A DNA stretch of 64,000 nt from Lachnospiraceae bacterium (GCA_910575155.1 CAJTDX010000002.1:1-64000); one strand, 5' to 3'. Positions 8,500-17,363 are shown, counted from the stretch's first letter. Numbers and translations: made by a program. Notes: generated by a model not told the origin, from the letters alone.

Positions 8500-8800
8500 A
8501 GGTAAAGCGTTGAAGGAGACTCTTGTTTTCAGAGACCGACAGGAATACGGCGTCACCGACTGAGAGCGCCGTTTGGAGGAGAAGACGAAGGGAACACTCT
8601 GGAGCAGACTGGTTGAATCTCTGCGGTTTCCTGTTTAAAGGGCAGAAGGTAGGTCAGTACGTCCATGCACGTTACGCATAAGAGTGGGGAAAGGATTTCC
8701 GGATGATGTCCGGAGAACAATTCTTTCTCAAGGCGGGTGGTACCGCGGATAAAGTTTATTCGCCCCGGAATACAGTATACGTATTCCGGGGCTTTTTCTT
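8500..8800 (+). promoter_or_regulatory. T-box riboswitch, Asp/Asn class
   Basis: A complete tRNA-sensing leader precedes aspS. It has a Stem I region (about 8508-8605, with an AGAGACC bulge motif and the CGGCG/CGCCG arm), the antiterminator T-box GGCGGGTGGTACCGCG (8732-8747, TGG pairing with tRNA acceptor CCA), and a terminator hairpin with arms CCCCGGAATAC (8763-8773) and GTATTCCGGGG (8781-8791) followed by CTTTTTCTT. In the specifier region the best candidate codon is GAC (Asp, 8584-8586); AAC (Asn, 8593-8595) is an alternative. Uncharged tRNA would favour read-through into aspS-gatC-gatA-gatB. Confidence 0.93.
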
Positions 8801-8907
8801 TGGAACAACGAAGCGTTACCGAAGAAAAGTGTACGCTCAGGACTGTATGGAAGCGCAGAAGAATTGTTCTTACCGGAATACCATATATCAAAAAAGGAGT
8901 GAGCATT

Positions 8908-10650
8908 ATGAGCAGAATTTACAGAGACATCACATTAGACAGAGTAAGCGAGGCAGATATCGGCAGAACAATCCGCGTTGCCGGATGGGTAGAAAATATC
9001 CGTGATCACGGCGGCGTGTCCTTTGTGGATTTGAGAGATATGTACGCTTTGATGCAGGTGGTAATCCGCGATGGGAAGCTGCTGGATGGTATCCGTAAGC
9101 AACAGGCAGTGTCCATTCAGGGGATGGTTGAGCAGAGAGATGAGGAAACTTACAATCCCAAAATACCTTCGGGAACCATTGAGCTGAACGCGCAGGAAAT
9201 TGATATTTTAGGCGAGGTTTATACGGCGCTTCCCTTTGAGGTTATGACGAGTAAAGAAGTTCGGGAAGAGATCCGTCTGAAATACCGCTATCTGGATCTC
9301 AGAAACCAGAAAGTTAAAGAAACGATTCTTTTCCGTTCCCAGGTGATAATGTTTTTGCGGCAGAAAATGACGGAGCTGGGATTTGTGGAAATCCAGACGC
9401 CGATTCTGTGCGCGTCCTCCCCGGAAGGAGCCAGAGATTATATCGTTCCTTCCAGAAAATATAAGGGCAGATTTTATGCGCTGCCCCAGGCTCCCCAGCA
9501 ATATAAGCAGCTTTTGATGGCGTCCGGTTTTGATAAGTATTTTCAGATTGCCCCTTGTTTCCGGGATGAGGACGCCAGAGCGGACCGCTCTCCGGGAGAG
9601 TTTTACCAGCTTGATTTCGAGATGAGCTTTGCCACGCAGGAAGATGTGTTTCAGGTGGGCGAAGAGGTTCTGGCAGAAGTATTTGAGAAATTTGCGCCCG
9701 CGGGAAGCAGCGTCACTAAAACCCCGTTTCCGGTTATCAGCTACCGGCAGGCGATGCTGGAATTTGGCACCGATAAACCGGATCTGAGAAATCCTCTGCG
9801 CATTACAGATCTCACAGAATTTTTTCAGAGATGTACGTTTCAGCCGTTTCTTGGCAGGACGGTACGGGCAATCCGGGTACAGGCAAAAATGTCCAAAAGC
9901 TTTCATGAAAAATTATTGAGATTTGCCACAGGTTTGGGCATGGGAGGGCTTGGCTATCTGGAAGTGATGGAAGACGGAAGTTACAAGGGGCCTATTGATA
10001 AATTTATTCCGGAAAAGTTAAAGGAGGAGTTTCGCGCCCTTACTGGCTTAGAGCCCGGAGACACCATTTTCTTTATGGCGGACAAAGAGGCGAAGGCGTC
10101 TTATTATGCGGGCATGATCCGCACAGAACTGGGAGAAAAACTGGATCTGCTTGAAAAAAATGCCTACCGTTTCTGTTATATCAATGATTTTCCGATGTTT
10201 GAGCGTGATCCCAGGACGAAGCAGACAGGATTTACACACAACCCTTTTTCCATGCCGCAGGGCGGGCTGGAAGCGCTTAACACCAAAGATCCTTTGGAAA
10301 TTCTTGCGTATCAGTATGACATTGTGTGCAATGGTGTGGAATTGTCCTCCGGCGCAGTGCGTAACCATGATTTACAAATTATGGAAAAATCATTTGAAAT
10401 CGCAGGGTATGACAGGGAAGTATTGAAAAACAGATTTGGCGCTCTGTACCAGGCATTTCAGTTTGGCGCGCCGCCTCACGCGGGTATGGCGCCGGGAGTG
10501 GACCGCATGATTATGCTGCTTCGGGGAGAAGAAAATATCCGGGAAGTAATCGCCTTTCCGATGAACGGCAACGCGCAGGATCTTATGTGCGGCGCGCCCG
10601 GAGAAGTGACAGAGCAGCAGCTTCGGGAAGTACATGTGAAAATAAGATAA
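8908..10650 (+). CDS. aspS: Aspartyl-tRNA synthetase
   Basis: A 580-residue class IIb synthetase of the bacterial type: N-terminal OB-fold (about 1-110), catalytic core with motif 2 CFRDEDARADRSPGEFYQLD, an inserted GAD domain (about 270-420) and motif 3 GVDRMIMLL near the C-terminus. It charges tRNA-Asp. Because gatC, gatA and gatB follow directly in the same T-box-controlled operon, it may be a non-discriminating enzyme that also makes Asp-tRNA-Asn for the amidotransferase; this is inference from context. Start ATG 8908 has AAAGGAGTG upstream. The open frame extends back into the T-box terminator, which is not coding. Confidence 0.97.
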   Translation: MSRIYRDITLDRVSEADIGRTIRVAGWVENIRDHGGVSFVDLRDMYALMQVVIRDGKLLDGIRKQQAVSIQGMVEQRDEETYNPKIPSGTIELNAQEIDILGEVYTALPFEVMTSKEVREEIRLKYRYLDLRNQKVKETILFRSQVIMFLRQKMTELGFVEIQTPILCASSPEGARDYIVPSRKYKGRFYALPQAPQQYKQLLMASGFDKYFQIAPCFRDEDARADRSPGEFYQLDFEMSFATQEDVFQVGEEVLAEVFEKFAPAGSSVTKTPFPVISYRQAMLEFGTDKPDLRNPLRITDLTEFFQRCTFQPFLGRTVRAIRVQAKMSKSFHEKLLRFATGLGMGGLGYLEVMEDGSYKGPIDKFIPEKLKEEFRALTGLEPGDTIFFMADKEAKASYYAGMIRTELGEKLDLLEKNAYRFCYINDFPMFERDPRTKQTGFTHNPFSMPQGGLEALNTKDPLEILAYQYDIVCNGVELSSGAVRNHDLQIMEKSFEIAGYDREVLKNRFGALYQAFQFGAPPHAGMAPGVDRMIMLLRGEENIREVIAFPMNGNAQDLMCGAPGEVTEQQLREVHVKIR

Positions 10651-10704
10651 TTCTTTTTGGCCGGCAGGACGGAGGATTGATTTTAGGAAATGGAGGAATT
10701 AAAT

Positions 10705-11040
10705 TTGAAGCAGTCACAATCAAAGCGGCTCGCAGAGCAGACAGAAAAACATAAAATTTCAGATGAAACCATGGAATATGTGGGGATTCTTGCGAAACTG
10801 GAATTGTCTGCACAGGAACAGAAGGAAGCCAGTGAGGACATGGAGCGTATGCTGGCTTATATTGATAAATTAAACGAACTGGACACTTCCGGGATCGAAC
10901 CAATGTCTCATATTTTTTCCGTGAATAATGTGTTCCGCGAAGATATTGTAAAAGAACAGGACGGCGGAGAAGATACGCTTGCAAATGCGCCGGAACAGAG
11001 AAACCGGGCGTTTGTAGTGCCAAAGACCGTAGACCAGTAA
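10705..11040 (+). CDS. gatC: Asp-tRNA(Asn)/Glu-tRNA(Gln) amidotransferase subunit C
   Basis: The small subunit of GatCAB, needed for assembly and stability of the GatA-GatB complex. The helical N-terminal region (YVGILAKLELS, then a second helix with MLAYIDKLNELDTSGIEP) and the C-terminal FREDI segment are the family hallmarks. The start is uncertain: TTG 10705 has GGAGG with an eight-base spacer (10692-10696) and is preferred; an in-frame ATG at 10690 would put AGGA one base from the start codon and adds five residues. It lies between aspS and gatA, 11 bases before gatA. Confidence 0.88.
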   Translation: MKQSQSKRLAEQTEKHKISDETMEYVGILAKLELSAQEQKEASEDMERMLAYIDKLNELDTSGIEPMSHIFSVNNVFREDIVKEQDGGEDTLANAPEQRNRAFVVPKTVDQ

Positions 11041-11051
11041 GGAGGAGAAGG

Positions 11052-12515
11052 ATGAAACTATTATCATTGACAGCCGTTGCTCTGGGAACAAAAATCAGAA
11101 ATGGGGAAGTGACGGCAAAAGAGGCAGTTTTGGCATCCTTAGAGGCTATTGAGGCAAAAGAGGAACAGATACACAGTTTTGTAACGGTAGACCGGGAAGG
11201 CGCCTTAAAGCGCGCTGGAGAAGTCCAGAAGAAAATAGAAGCAGGGACGCTTACCGGTCCGCTCGCCGGAGTTCCGGTGGCGGTTAAGGATAATCTGTGT
11301 ACACAGGGAATGCTGACCACCTGCGGTTCGAAAATGTTATATAATTTTATTCCCACTTACACTGCGGAAGCTGTGCAAAATCTGGAGCGGGCAGGCGCGA
11401 TTATTCTTGGAAAAACAAATATGGACGAATTTGCCATGGGAAGCACCACAGAAACTTCTGCCTATGGAGCGACCAGAAATCCCTGGAATACAGAATATGT
11501 GCCGGGAGGATCATCCGGGGGAAGCTGCGCGGCGGTGGCGGCAGAAGAAGCGCCTTATGCGCTGGGTTCCGATACCGGGGGTTCCATACGCCAGCCGAGC
11601 GCCTTTTGCGGGGTTACGGGAATCAAGCCCACGTATGGAACCGTTTCACGTTACGGGCTGGTCGCCTACGCATCCTCCCTCGATCAGATCGGTCCGATTG
11701 CCAAAGATGTGACGGATTGCGCGGTAATTCTGGAAGCGATTACCTCACATGATCAGAAAGATTCCACTTCCATACAGCGAACGGATGTTGATTTTAGCAC
11801 TGCGCTGGTGGATGATGTAAAAGGGATGAAAATCGGCATTCCCAGAGACTATCTGGGAGAAGGACTGGACGCGGAGGTGAGACAGGCAGTTCTTGCGGCC
11901 GCAAAAAAACTGGAAGAAAAAGGAGCTCTGGTGGAAGAATTTGATTTAAGCCTGACAGAATACGCCATTCCGGCTTACTATGTCATTGCGGCCGCTGAGG
12001 CAAGTTCCAATCTGGAACGGTTTGACGGAGTAAAATACGGTTATCGTACTAAGGCGTATGAAGGGCTTCATAATATGTATAAAAAATCACGTTCCGAAGG
12101 CTTTGGTGCGGAGGTAAAACGGCGCATTATGCTGGGATCTTTCGTTTTAAGTTCCGGATACTATGACGCCTATTATCTGAAAGCGCTGCGCACCAGGGCG
12201 ATGATCAGGCAGGCATTTGACAAAGCCTTTGCTGAATATGATGTAATTCTGGGTCCGGCAGCGCCCACGACGGCGCCCAGGCTGGGAGATTCCCTGAGTG
12301 ATCCGCTGAAAATGTACCTGGGAGATATCTACACCGTTTCTGTGAACCTGGCAGGACTTCCGGGCGTCAGTCTTCCCTGCGGGCTGGATCAAAAAGGGCT
12401 TCCTATTGGCCTGCAGATGATTGGAGACTGTTTTCAGGAGAAAAAAATCATCCGTGCGGCATACGCGTATGAGCAGACCAGGACTTATCAGCGAAGTCCT
12501 CTGGCAGAGCAGTAG
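11052..12515 (+). CDS. gatA: Asp-tRNA(Asn)/Glu-tRNA(Gln) amidotransferase subunit A
   Basis: The 487-residue glutaminase subunit, an amidase-signature enzyme that releases ammonia from glutamine and channels it to GatB. The catalytic Lys is in VAVKDNL, and the signature Gly/Ser stretch GGSSGGS followed by SDTGGSIRQPS supplies the two catalytic serines. Length is normal. AGGAGGAGAAGG precedes ATG 11052. It is the third gene of the T-box operon and is 15 bases from gatB. Confidence 0.96.
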   Translation: MKLLSLTAVALGTKIRNGEVTAKEAVLASLEAIEAKEEQIHSFVTVDREGALKRAGEVQKKIEAGTLTGPLAGVPVAVKDNLCTQGMLTTCGSKMLYNFIPTYTAEAVQNLERAGAIILGKTNMDEFAMGSTTETSAYGATRNPWNTEYVPGGSSGGSCAAVAAEEAPYALGSDTGGSIRQPSAFCGVTGIKPTYGTVSRYGLVAYASSLDQIGPIAKDVTDCAVILEAITSHDQKDSTSIQRTDVDFSTALVDDVKGMKIGIPRDYLGEGLDAEVRQAVLAAAKKLEEKGALVEEFDLSLTEYAIPAYYVIAAAEASSNLERFDGVKYGYRTKAYEGLHNMYKKSRSEGFGAEVKRRIMLGSFVLSSGYYDAYYLKALRTRAMIRQAFDKAFAEYDVILGPAAPTTAPRLGDSLSDPLKMYLGDIYTVSVNLAGLPGVSLPCGLDQKGLPIGLQMIGDCFQEKKIIRAAYAYEQTRTYQRSPLAEQ

Positions 12516-12530
12516 AGAGGAGAGAAGATT

Positions 12531-13961
12531 ATGAGTAAAGAATATGAAACCGTCATAGGACTGGAGGTTCATGTGGAACTGGCAACGAAAACGAAAATCT
12601 TCTGTTCCTGTTCCACGGCATTCGGAAGCATGCCCAATACCCATACCTGTCCGGTCTGTACCGGAATGCCCGGTTCTCTTCCGGTATTAAATAAAAAAGT
12701 GGTGGAATACGCTCTCGCCGTGGGGCTTGCCGCGGGCTGTAAGATTAATCAGTGTAGTAAATTTGACCGCAAAAATTACTTTTACCCGGATAATCCGCAG
12801 AATTATCAGATTTCCCAGCTTTATCTGCCGATTTGCTATGAGGGCGGCATTGAAATCGAGACGGAATCCGGGAAAAAGACCATCGGCATTCATGAAATCC
12901 ATATGGAGGAGGACGCCGGGAAACTGATACACGATGACGGGGAAGAAGTATCTTTCGTAGATTACAACCGCTCCGGCGTGCCTTTGATTGAAATTGTCTC
13001 AGAGCCGGATATGCGTTCCGCAGAGGAAGTCATCGCCTATCTGGAGAAGCTGCGCATGATCATCCAGTATCTGGGCGCTTCCGACTGCAAAATGCAGGAG
13101 GGTTCCATGCGTGCGGATGTGAATTTGTCCGTCCGGGAAAAAGGAGCCGAAGCTTTCGGCACAAGGACAGAGATGAAAAATATCGGTTCTTTTAAAGCAG
13201 TCGCCAGAGCAATCGAGGCGGAGACGGCCCGGCAGATTGACCTGATAGAAGCGGGAAAGCAGGTGATACAGGAGACGAGAAGATGGAACGATGAGCAGGG
13301 ATATTCCTATGCCATGCGTTCCAAAGAAGACGCTCAGGATTACCGTTATTTTCCGGAACCGGATCTGGTTCCTGTTGTCATAAGCGACGCGTATATACAG
13401 CGGCTCAGGGACAGCCAGCCGGAGCTTCGGGATGAAAAACTTGCCCGCTATATCTCGGAATTTGAATTGCCGGAATATGATGCCAAGATCCTTACCTCAT
13501 CCAAAAAGCTGGCAGATCTCTTTGAAGCCGCCGCAAAATTGTGCGGCAGGGCGAAAAAAGTTTCCAACTGGCTGATGGGAGAGACGATGCGCCTTTTGAG
13601 AGAACGCGGCATGGACCCGGAAGATCTGGCATTTTCTCCAGAAAATCTTGCCAGACTGATTGCGCTTACGGAGGCGGGAACGATAAACGGCACGGTGGCG
13701 AAGGAGGTTTTTGAACAAATCTTTGACAAAAATATCGATCCAAAACAGTATGTGGAAGCGCATGGGCTGAAAACGGTTCATGATGAAGACGCGCTTCGCA
13801 GCGTCATTGCCAGAGTAATTGAAGATAATCCAAAGTCCGTGGAGGATTATCGGGGCGGCAAGGAAAAAGCTATGGGATTTCTGGTGGGGCAGACGATGAA
13901 AGCCATGAAGGGCAAGGCAAACCCGGGGCTGGTAAACCAGATTTTGAAAGAAATGCTGTAA
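12531..13961 (+). CDS. gatB: Asp-tRNA(Asn)/Glu-tRNA(Gln) amidotransferase subunit B
   Basis: The 476-residue kinase/transamidase subunit that phosphorylates and amidates mischarged Asp-tRNA-Asn or Glu-tRNA-Gln. The N-terminal cradle begins IGLEVHVEL, the zinc-type cysteines are in FCSCSTAFG and CPVCTGMPG, and the C-terminal helical plus YqeY-like tail (about 330-476) binds tRNA; it ends with the typical GQTMKAMKGKANPG motif. GAGGAGAAGATT precedes the start. Last gene of the operon; no clear terminator follows. Confidence 0.96.
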   Translation: MSKEYETVIGLEVHVELATKTKIFCSCSTAFGSMPNTHTCPVCTGMPGSLPVLNKKVVEYALAVGLAAGCKINQCSKFDRKNYFYPDNPQNYQISQLYLPICYEGGIEIETESGKKTIGIHEIHMEEDAGKLIHDDGEEVSFVDYNRSGVPLIEIVSEPDMRSAEEVIAYLEKLRMIIQYLGASDCKMQEGSMRADVNLSVREKGAEAFGTRTEMKNIGSFKAVARAIEAETARQIDLIEAGKQVIQETRRWNDEQGYSYAMRSKEDAQDYRYFPEPDLVPVVISDAYIQRLRDSQPELRDEKLARYISEFELPEYDAKILTSSKKLADLFEAAAKLCGRAKKVSNWLMGETMRLLRERGMDPEDLAFSPENLARLIALTEAGTINGTVAKEVFEQIFDKNIDPKQYVEAHGLKTVHDEDALRSVIARVIEDNPKSVEDYRGGKEKAMGFLVGQTMKAMKGKANPGLVNQILKEML

Positions 13962-14342
13962 CGTAAAAGCCTGGCCCTGTATTTTGACAGTGAAAGGGAG
14001 CGCGTCTTTTTCTGTAACGCCGGTTTTCATACCATTCATGTTTACATGAGGCATACGGTTCGTAAATTTCGCAGACAGCGAAAACATTTTATTTTGGATA
14101 ATAAAGCAGAATTTAAAAACGGCTGGGTGGATCATAAGTCCATTCCGGTCGTTTATTTTCGCTGCAGAGCCATCCCGGCTGCAAAAAACAGCAGCTGTCA
14201 TGATCTTCATAACCTGCAAAGGCGTTTCAGCCATCCAAAAAAAGGTGTACATATAGGTAGAAGCGGAAATGTGCAGTGACCATGTCTATATATTAGTGGA
14301 GATTTACAGGCTCTTTGGCTTTTGCGGTATATGAAAATTGGA
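13962..14342. other. Intergenic, no supported gene
   Basis: Open frames exist on both strands here (77 codons on plus; the minus frame is a continuation of the gatB antisense frame), but neither has a ribosome binding site or a recognisable motif. I see no repeat or RNA gene in it. Confidence 0.4.
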
Positions 14343-14371
14343 TTGCCGGATCATGGCTGGTGTGTTATAAT
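14343..14371 (+). promoter_or_regulatory. Promoter of the small toxin mRNA
   Basis: TTGCCG, 17-base spacer, TATAAT. The predicted transcript begins near 14378, about 65 bases before the toxin start codon. Confidence 0.65.
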
Positions 14372-14405
14372 CTGCGTAAGGAGCAGACGCGTTACAAGGT
14401 GTGAG

Positions 14406-14433
14406 CCTCCCAAACTTCACAGAAGATGGGAGG
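14406..14433 (+). promoter_or_regulatory. Leader hairpin sequestering the toxin Shine-Dalgarno
   Basis: CCTCCCA (14406-14412) pairs perfectly with TGGGAGG (14427-14433), which contains the ribosome binding site used by the toxin start at 14442. This would keep the full-length mRNA translationally silent, as in known type I toxin mRNAs. Confidence 0.6.
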
Positions 14434-14441
14434 TGATGCAG

Positions 14442-14543
14442 ATGGAAAATACATATGATATTTTAAGTTTGTTATTTTTGAGCGGTAACTTCCTGATTGC
14501 ATTGCCTGCCTGTTTGGACAATAGGAACAACAAGCGAAAATAA
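14442..14543 (+). CDS. Holin-like type I toxin, 33 residues
   Basis: A 33-residue peptide (starting MENTYDILSL) with one hydrophobic segment (about 8-25: LSLLFLSGNFLIALPACL) and a polar, basic end DNRNNKRK. The size, the pattern of a short N-terminal start, one membrane helix and an Asn/Lys-rich tail after a D-N motif match the putative holin-like toxin group of Bacillota (TxpA/RatA-like loci). GGAGG lies eight bases before ATG 14442; an in-frame ATG six bases earlier is too close to it. The gene is flanked by its own promoter, a Shine-Dalgarno-blocking hairpin, a long 3' stem and a terminator, plus an opposing promoter for an antisense RNA. Toxicity is inferred, not shown. Confidence 0.7.
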   Translation: MENTYDILSLLFLSGNFLIALPACLDNRNNKRK

Positions 14544-14632
14544 ATAAGCCTACCTTGCTAACTTGGCCGGTTACAGGTAGGCTTATTGTAAGCATAACTG
14601 GAGGCTGACCACTTTGTGGGCGGCGGCTCCTT
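14543..14632 (-). ncRNA. Candidate antisense RNA antitoxin
   Basis: A minus-strand promoter (14639-14667) predicts a transcript starting near 14632 that runs leftward into the toxin 3' end. It could end at the hairpin with arms AATAAGCCTACC and GGTAGGCTTATT (14543-14587), which on this strand is followed by TATTTTCGC. The RNA would be about 90 bases, fully complementary to the toxin mRNA 3' region. Transcription is not demonstrated. Confidence 0.5.
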
Positions 14633-14634
14633 TT
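14600..14634 (+). terminator. Terminator of the toxin mRNA
   Basis: GGAGGCTGACCAC and GTGGGCGGCGGCTCC pair imperfectly around a TTT loop and are followed by TTTTCT. The antisense RNA would start just inside this hairpin. Confidence 0.65.
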
Positions 14635-14638
14635 CTAT

Positions 14639-14667
14639 AATATAACATTTCTATATCTGAAAATCAA
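14639..14667 (-). promoter_or_regulatory. Promoter of the antisense RNA
   Basis: On the minus strand: TTGATT, 17-base spacer, TATATT, facing the toxin gene. Confidence 0.5.
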
Positions 14668-14892
14668 CGGCATTTTTAGAATCCGGCGAAATTATGATCC
14701 TTCCATATCTGACACATATTCCAGAAACGGACACCATTTTTGACACCGTTTTTTGGGATTCTGCGGTTTTTAGTGAGTTGAGATGAAAAATGTACGCGAG
14801 TTCTAAAAAAACAGTTGTTGCAGTGGATAGAAAAACCGTGAGAGTATTTATTAAAGGGATTGGTGTGTCTGTTATCACTGTGAAAGCTGGTG

Positions 14893-15049
14893 TGCTGACC
14901 GCATTATATTCAGCTAAACCTCCTTGCCTGTCCGCCCATCTGCCGCGTTGGATTTTCTATCCGCAGCCACCGCTGCGTTGTCGAAAATCCGCCTTGCGGA
15001 TGAGCGAATATTCTGCGGAGTTTCGCCAGATATAATACGGTCAGCATAC
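14893..15049. repeat. Repeat family A, best-preserved copy
   Basis: A 157-base element whose ends are imperfect inverted repeats: left GTGCTGACCGCATTATATTC, right (reverse complement) GTATGCTGACCGTATTATAT. The interior holds further short inverted segments (GATTTTC/GAAAATC, TCCGC/GCGGA). A 67-base internally deleted copy lies at 39653-39719 and decayed pieces at 2331-2656. No coding capacity; it looks like a miniature transposable element. The surrounding stretch 14668-15399 holds no gene I can support. Confidence 0.7.
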
Positions 15050-15399
15050 TGGAGCGACAGCAAAATATAAGGAAACAAAGGCAGAAATCTTAATCAAAGT
15101 CAGCCCTGAATAACAAAAAATCCTTACCCTAAAATCAAAAAACAAAACGAAGATAACGGCAGGATGGAAAATATTTTATCTGATGGCAATTTGTGTTATA
15201 ATATCTGAAGATTAATTAGCCGAACAGCTAAGAACGGTATATGGAGGTTGATAGGAAGAAATTTGATTCGGATTACAGGCTGCCGGAAGAACGGTATGAG
15301 GATGGATAAATGGTTTGACATTGTTATAGACGTCGAGGACGCAGTCGGTGAACGCAATTGGTAAAAAACAAAGAACGAATAACGAAATGAGGGAGCATT

Positions 15400-15702
15400 A
15401 TGGTAAAACACATTATTTTATGGAAACTGAAAGACGAATATTCCAAAGAGCAGAAAATAACCATTAAACAGGAGATCAAAGAGAATCTGGAAGGGCTGAA
15501 AGGGAGGATTCCGGGCTTAATTGACATTAAAGTGATCACAGAAGGGCTTGCGGGTTCCAATGCCGACCTGATGCTGGATTCTTCTTTTGAAAATGAGGAG
15601 GCGCTAAAGCTTTACGCCGCGCATCCGGCGCATGTAGCGGTGGCGGACAGAAACGTCAGGCCATTTACAGCAGAGCGGAATTGTATGGATTTTGAATTGT
15701 AA
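15400..15702 (+). CDS. Dabb (stress-responsive alpha/beta-barrel) family protein
   Basis: A 100-residue dimeric alpha/beta-barrel protein. The first strand MVKHIILWKLKD, the central helix, the GSNADLML strand and the HPAHVAVADR segment with a final Pro are the Dabb pattern. Members range from stress proteins to small enzymes such as cyclases; the function here cannot be told. ATG 15400 has GAGGGAGC upstream. It is followed after 42 bases by the DUF1963 gene and may share its transcript. Confidence 0.85.
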   Translation: MVKHIILWKLKDEYSKEQKITIKQEIKENLEGLKGRIPGLIDIKVITEGLAGSNADLMLDSSFENEEALKLYAAHPAHVAVADRNVRPFTAERNCMDFEL

Positions 15703-15744
15703 AATTTGAATTGTATCATGCAGAAAATGCAAAAGGAGGAGCAT

Positions 15745-16623
15745 ATGGACAATTTACCAGAAGTGGAACGAAAAACCATTGAAGAACTAAAACGGATGTC
15801 AGCCAGACAGGCGGTAAGTATTGAGATTAACCCGAAAAAGAAACCAAAGATTACAGACAGTAAATTTGGCGGCGCGCCGTATTGGGATTTGAGTATGGAT
15901 TATCCGCAGACGGAGGACGGCAGTCTGCTGATGCTGCTGGCGCAGATTAATCTGGATGAGTTAAACAGGGAAGGAAAAAATGTAGGAAATAAACTGCCCA
16001 GAACTGGTATGCTGCAGTTTTTTATTAATCTGGACGATGTATACGGCATGGATTTTGACTGCCATACAGACCATGAAGGAAGACTGGAACAGAACAGTTT
16101 CCGGGTTGTGTATCATAAGAAGATAGACTACGCAGTTTCCGCAGAAGAAATTAAAGCCCTTGGTATGCCGGACAGTGCGAAAGAAGAATTTGACGAATCG
16201 CCGGTCTGGGGTGAGTACGGGCTTGATCTGAAGTTAAAAGAGACTTACATAGGAATGGATGATTATCAATTTGTAGAATATTTCCAGCATGCCGCAGAGG
16301 CAGTGGGCTGGAAAGAGGTAAAACAGCAGAAAAAAGAATATTACAATTACTTTTCCGATGAGGGAGACGCCCTCTTTGAAGAACTGGAGCCCTGCGGCCA
16401 CTGGATGCTGGGATATCCTTATTTTACTCAGTACGACCCGCGGGAAAGCGGCGGCAAAATGAAAAAGTATTCCGTGCAGCTCTTTCAGATGGATTCCGAT
16501 TATAATGATGACAATGATTATGTGATGTGGGGAGACGCCGGCGTGGCAAATTTCTTTATCAGTGAAGAAGATCTGGCAAATGAGGACTTCCGGGATATCT
16601 TATATTCCTGGGACTGTTGTTAA
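15745..16623 (+). CDS. DUF1963 (YwqG-like) protein
   Basis: A 292-residue soluble protein of the YwqG/DUF1963 family. The marks are SKFGGAPYWD near residue 50, LLAQINL, the LQFFI strand and a C-terminal WGDAGVANFFI segment. The fold is known in B. subtilis YwqG but the function is not; related proteins are often encoded among polymorphic-toxin or stress loci. ATG 15745 has AAAGGAGGAG upstream, better than the in-frame ATG at 15706. The DUF4253 gene starts 17 bases after its stop. Confidence 0.85.
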   Translation: MDNLPEVERKTIEELKRMSARQAVSIEINPKKKPKITDSKFGGAPYWDLSMDYPQTEDGSLLMLLAQINLDELNREGKNVGNKLPRTGMLQFFINLDDVYGMDFDCHTDHEGRLEQNSFRVVYHKKIDYAVSAEEIKALGMPDSAKEEFDESPVWGEYGLDLKLKETYIGMDDYQFVEYFQHAAEAVGWKEVKQQKKEYYNYFSDEGDALFEELEPCGHWMLGYPYFTQYDPRESGGKMKKYSVQLFQMDSDYNDDNDYVMWGDAGVANFFISEEDLANEDFRDILYSWDCC

Positions 16624-16640
16624 AGAAGGAGGAAATAAGA

Positions 16641-17363
16641 ATGGATGAATCAAGCGCAAGAATAGCAGAAAATTTTCATTGTAAATACACTGTGTTTGAG
16701 AAAGGGACAGACCCAAATCTGGTGGAGCAGGCATATCACAGAGCTTTGGAAGCCGGGAAAACAGAAGGTTTCTGTCCGGCATTGATCTGTCTGGACGAAT
16801 ATGCAGTGGAATGGCTGGAAGAAGTGGTAAAGAACGAATCTGACAAGGAAGAAATTATTGCGGGCTGTGAAAATAACGGCGAGGATATTTTAAAGGAACG
16901 CTTCACAGAATATACGGAGGATTACGAGGAAGAAGAACTGAAACAGATGATCGGGGAAGAGACTGAAGGAGAAGAACTCCAAGAGTTTATCGGCTACAGG
17001 TCTTTTTCAGATGGAATGCTGGAGGCGGACACGCTGCTTTTGGAACTTCCGGTGAAAAATCCCTGGGAAATCATAGGGTATCTGCCTATGGGCGGATGGA
17101 ACGAATGTCCCTGTCCGGAGGATATGATTGCCGTCTGTAAATACTGGTATGAAAAATACCAGGCAGTTCCGGCAGTATTTACCCATGATGTCATGGAATT
17201 TTACGCGCCGCTGCAATTAAATGGAACAGACAGCTTAGATGCGGCGAAAGAGCATTATGCATTCTGCCCGGACCGGGTGGAACAGGCAACCAGGACGTAC
17301 CGCATTTCAGAGCTGGCGGCAGGTTTGAAAGGATCCAAAGTATGGTATTTCTGGTGGGATTAG
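16641..17363 (+). CDS. DUF4253 protein
   Basis: A 240-residue protein whose last 100 residues match DUF4253: WEIIGYLPMGGWNECPCP, then HDVMEFYAP, HYAFCPDRVEQ and the C-terminal SKVWYFWWD. The acidic N-terminal half is less conserved. Function unknown; DUF4253 and DUF1963/YwqG genes often neighbour each other, and here they appear co-transcribed (17-base gap). Start ATG 16641 is chosen because AAGGAGGAAATAAG lies directly before it. Confidence 0.82.
   Translation: MDESSARIAENFHCKYTVFEKGTDPNLVEQAYHRALEAGKTEGFCPALICLDEYAVEWLEEVVKNESDKEEIIAGCENNGEDILKERFTEYTEDYEEEELKQMIGEETEGEELQEFIGYRSFSDGMLEADTLLLELPVKNPWEIIGYLPMGGWNECPCPEDMIAVCKYWYEKYQAVPAVFTHDVMEFYAPLQLNGTDSLDAAKEHYAFCPDRVEQATRTYRISELAAGLKGSKVWYFWWD

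Noticed and set aside
13497-14252. 251-codon open frame on the minus strand
   Set aside because: More than half is antisense to gatB, it has no ribosome site and no recognisable motif; the part outside gatB also has an open plus-strand frame with no better support.
14790-15035. 81-codon plus-strand frame
   Set aside because: Most of it is repeat family A; composition and lack of a ribosome site argue against coding.
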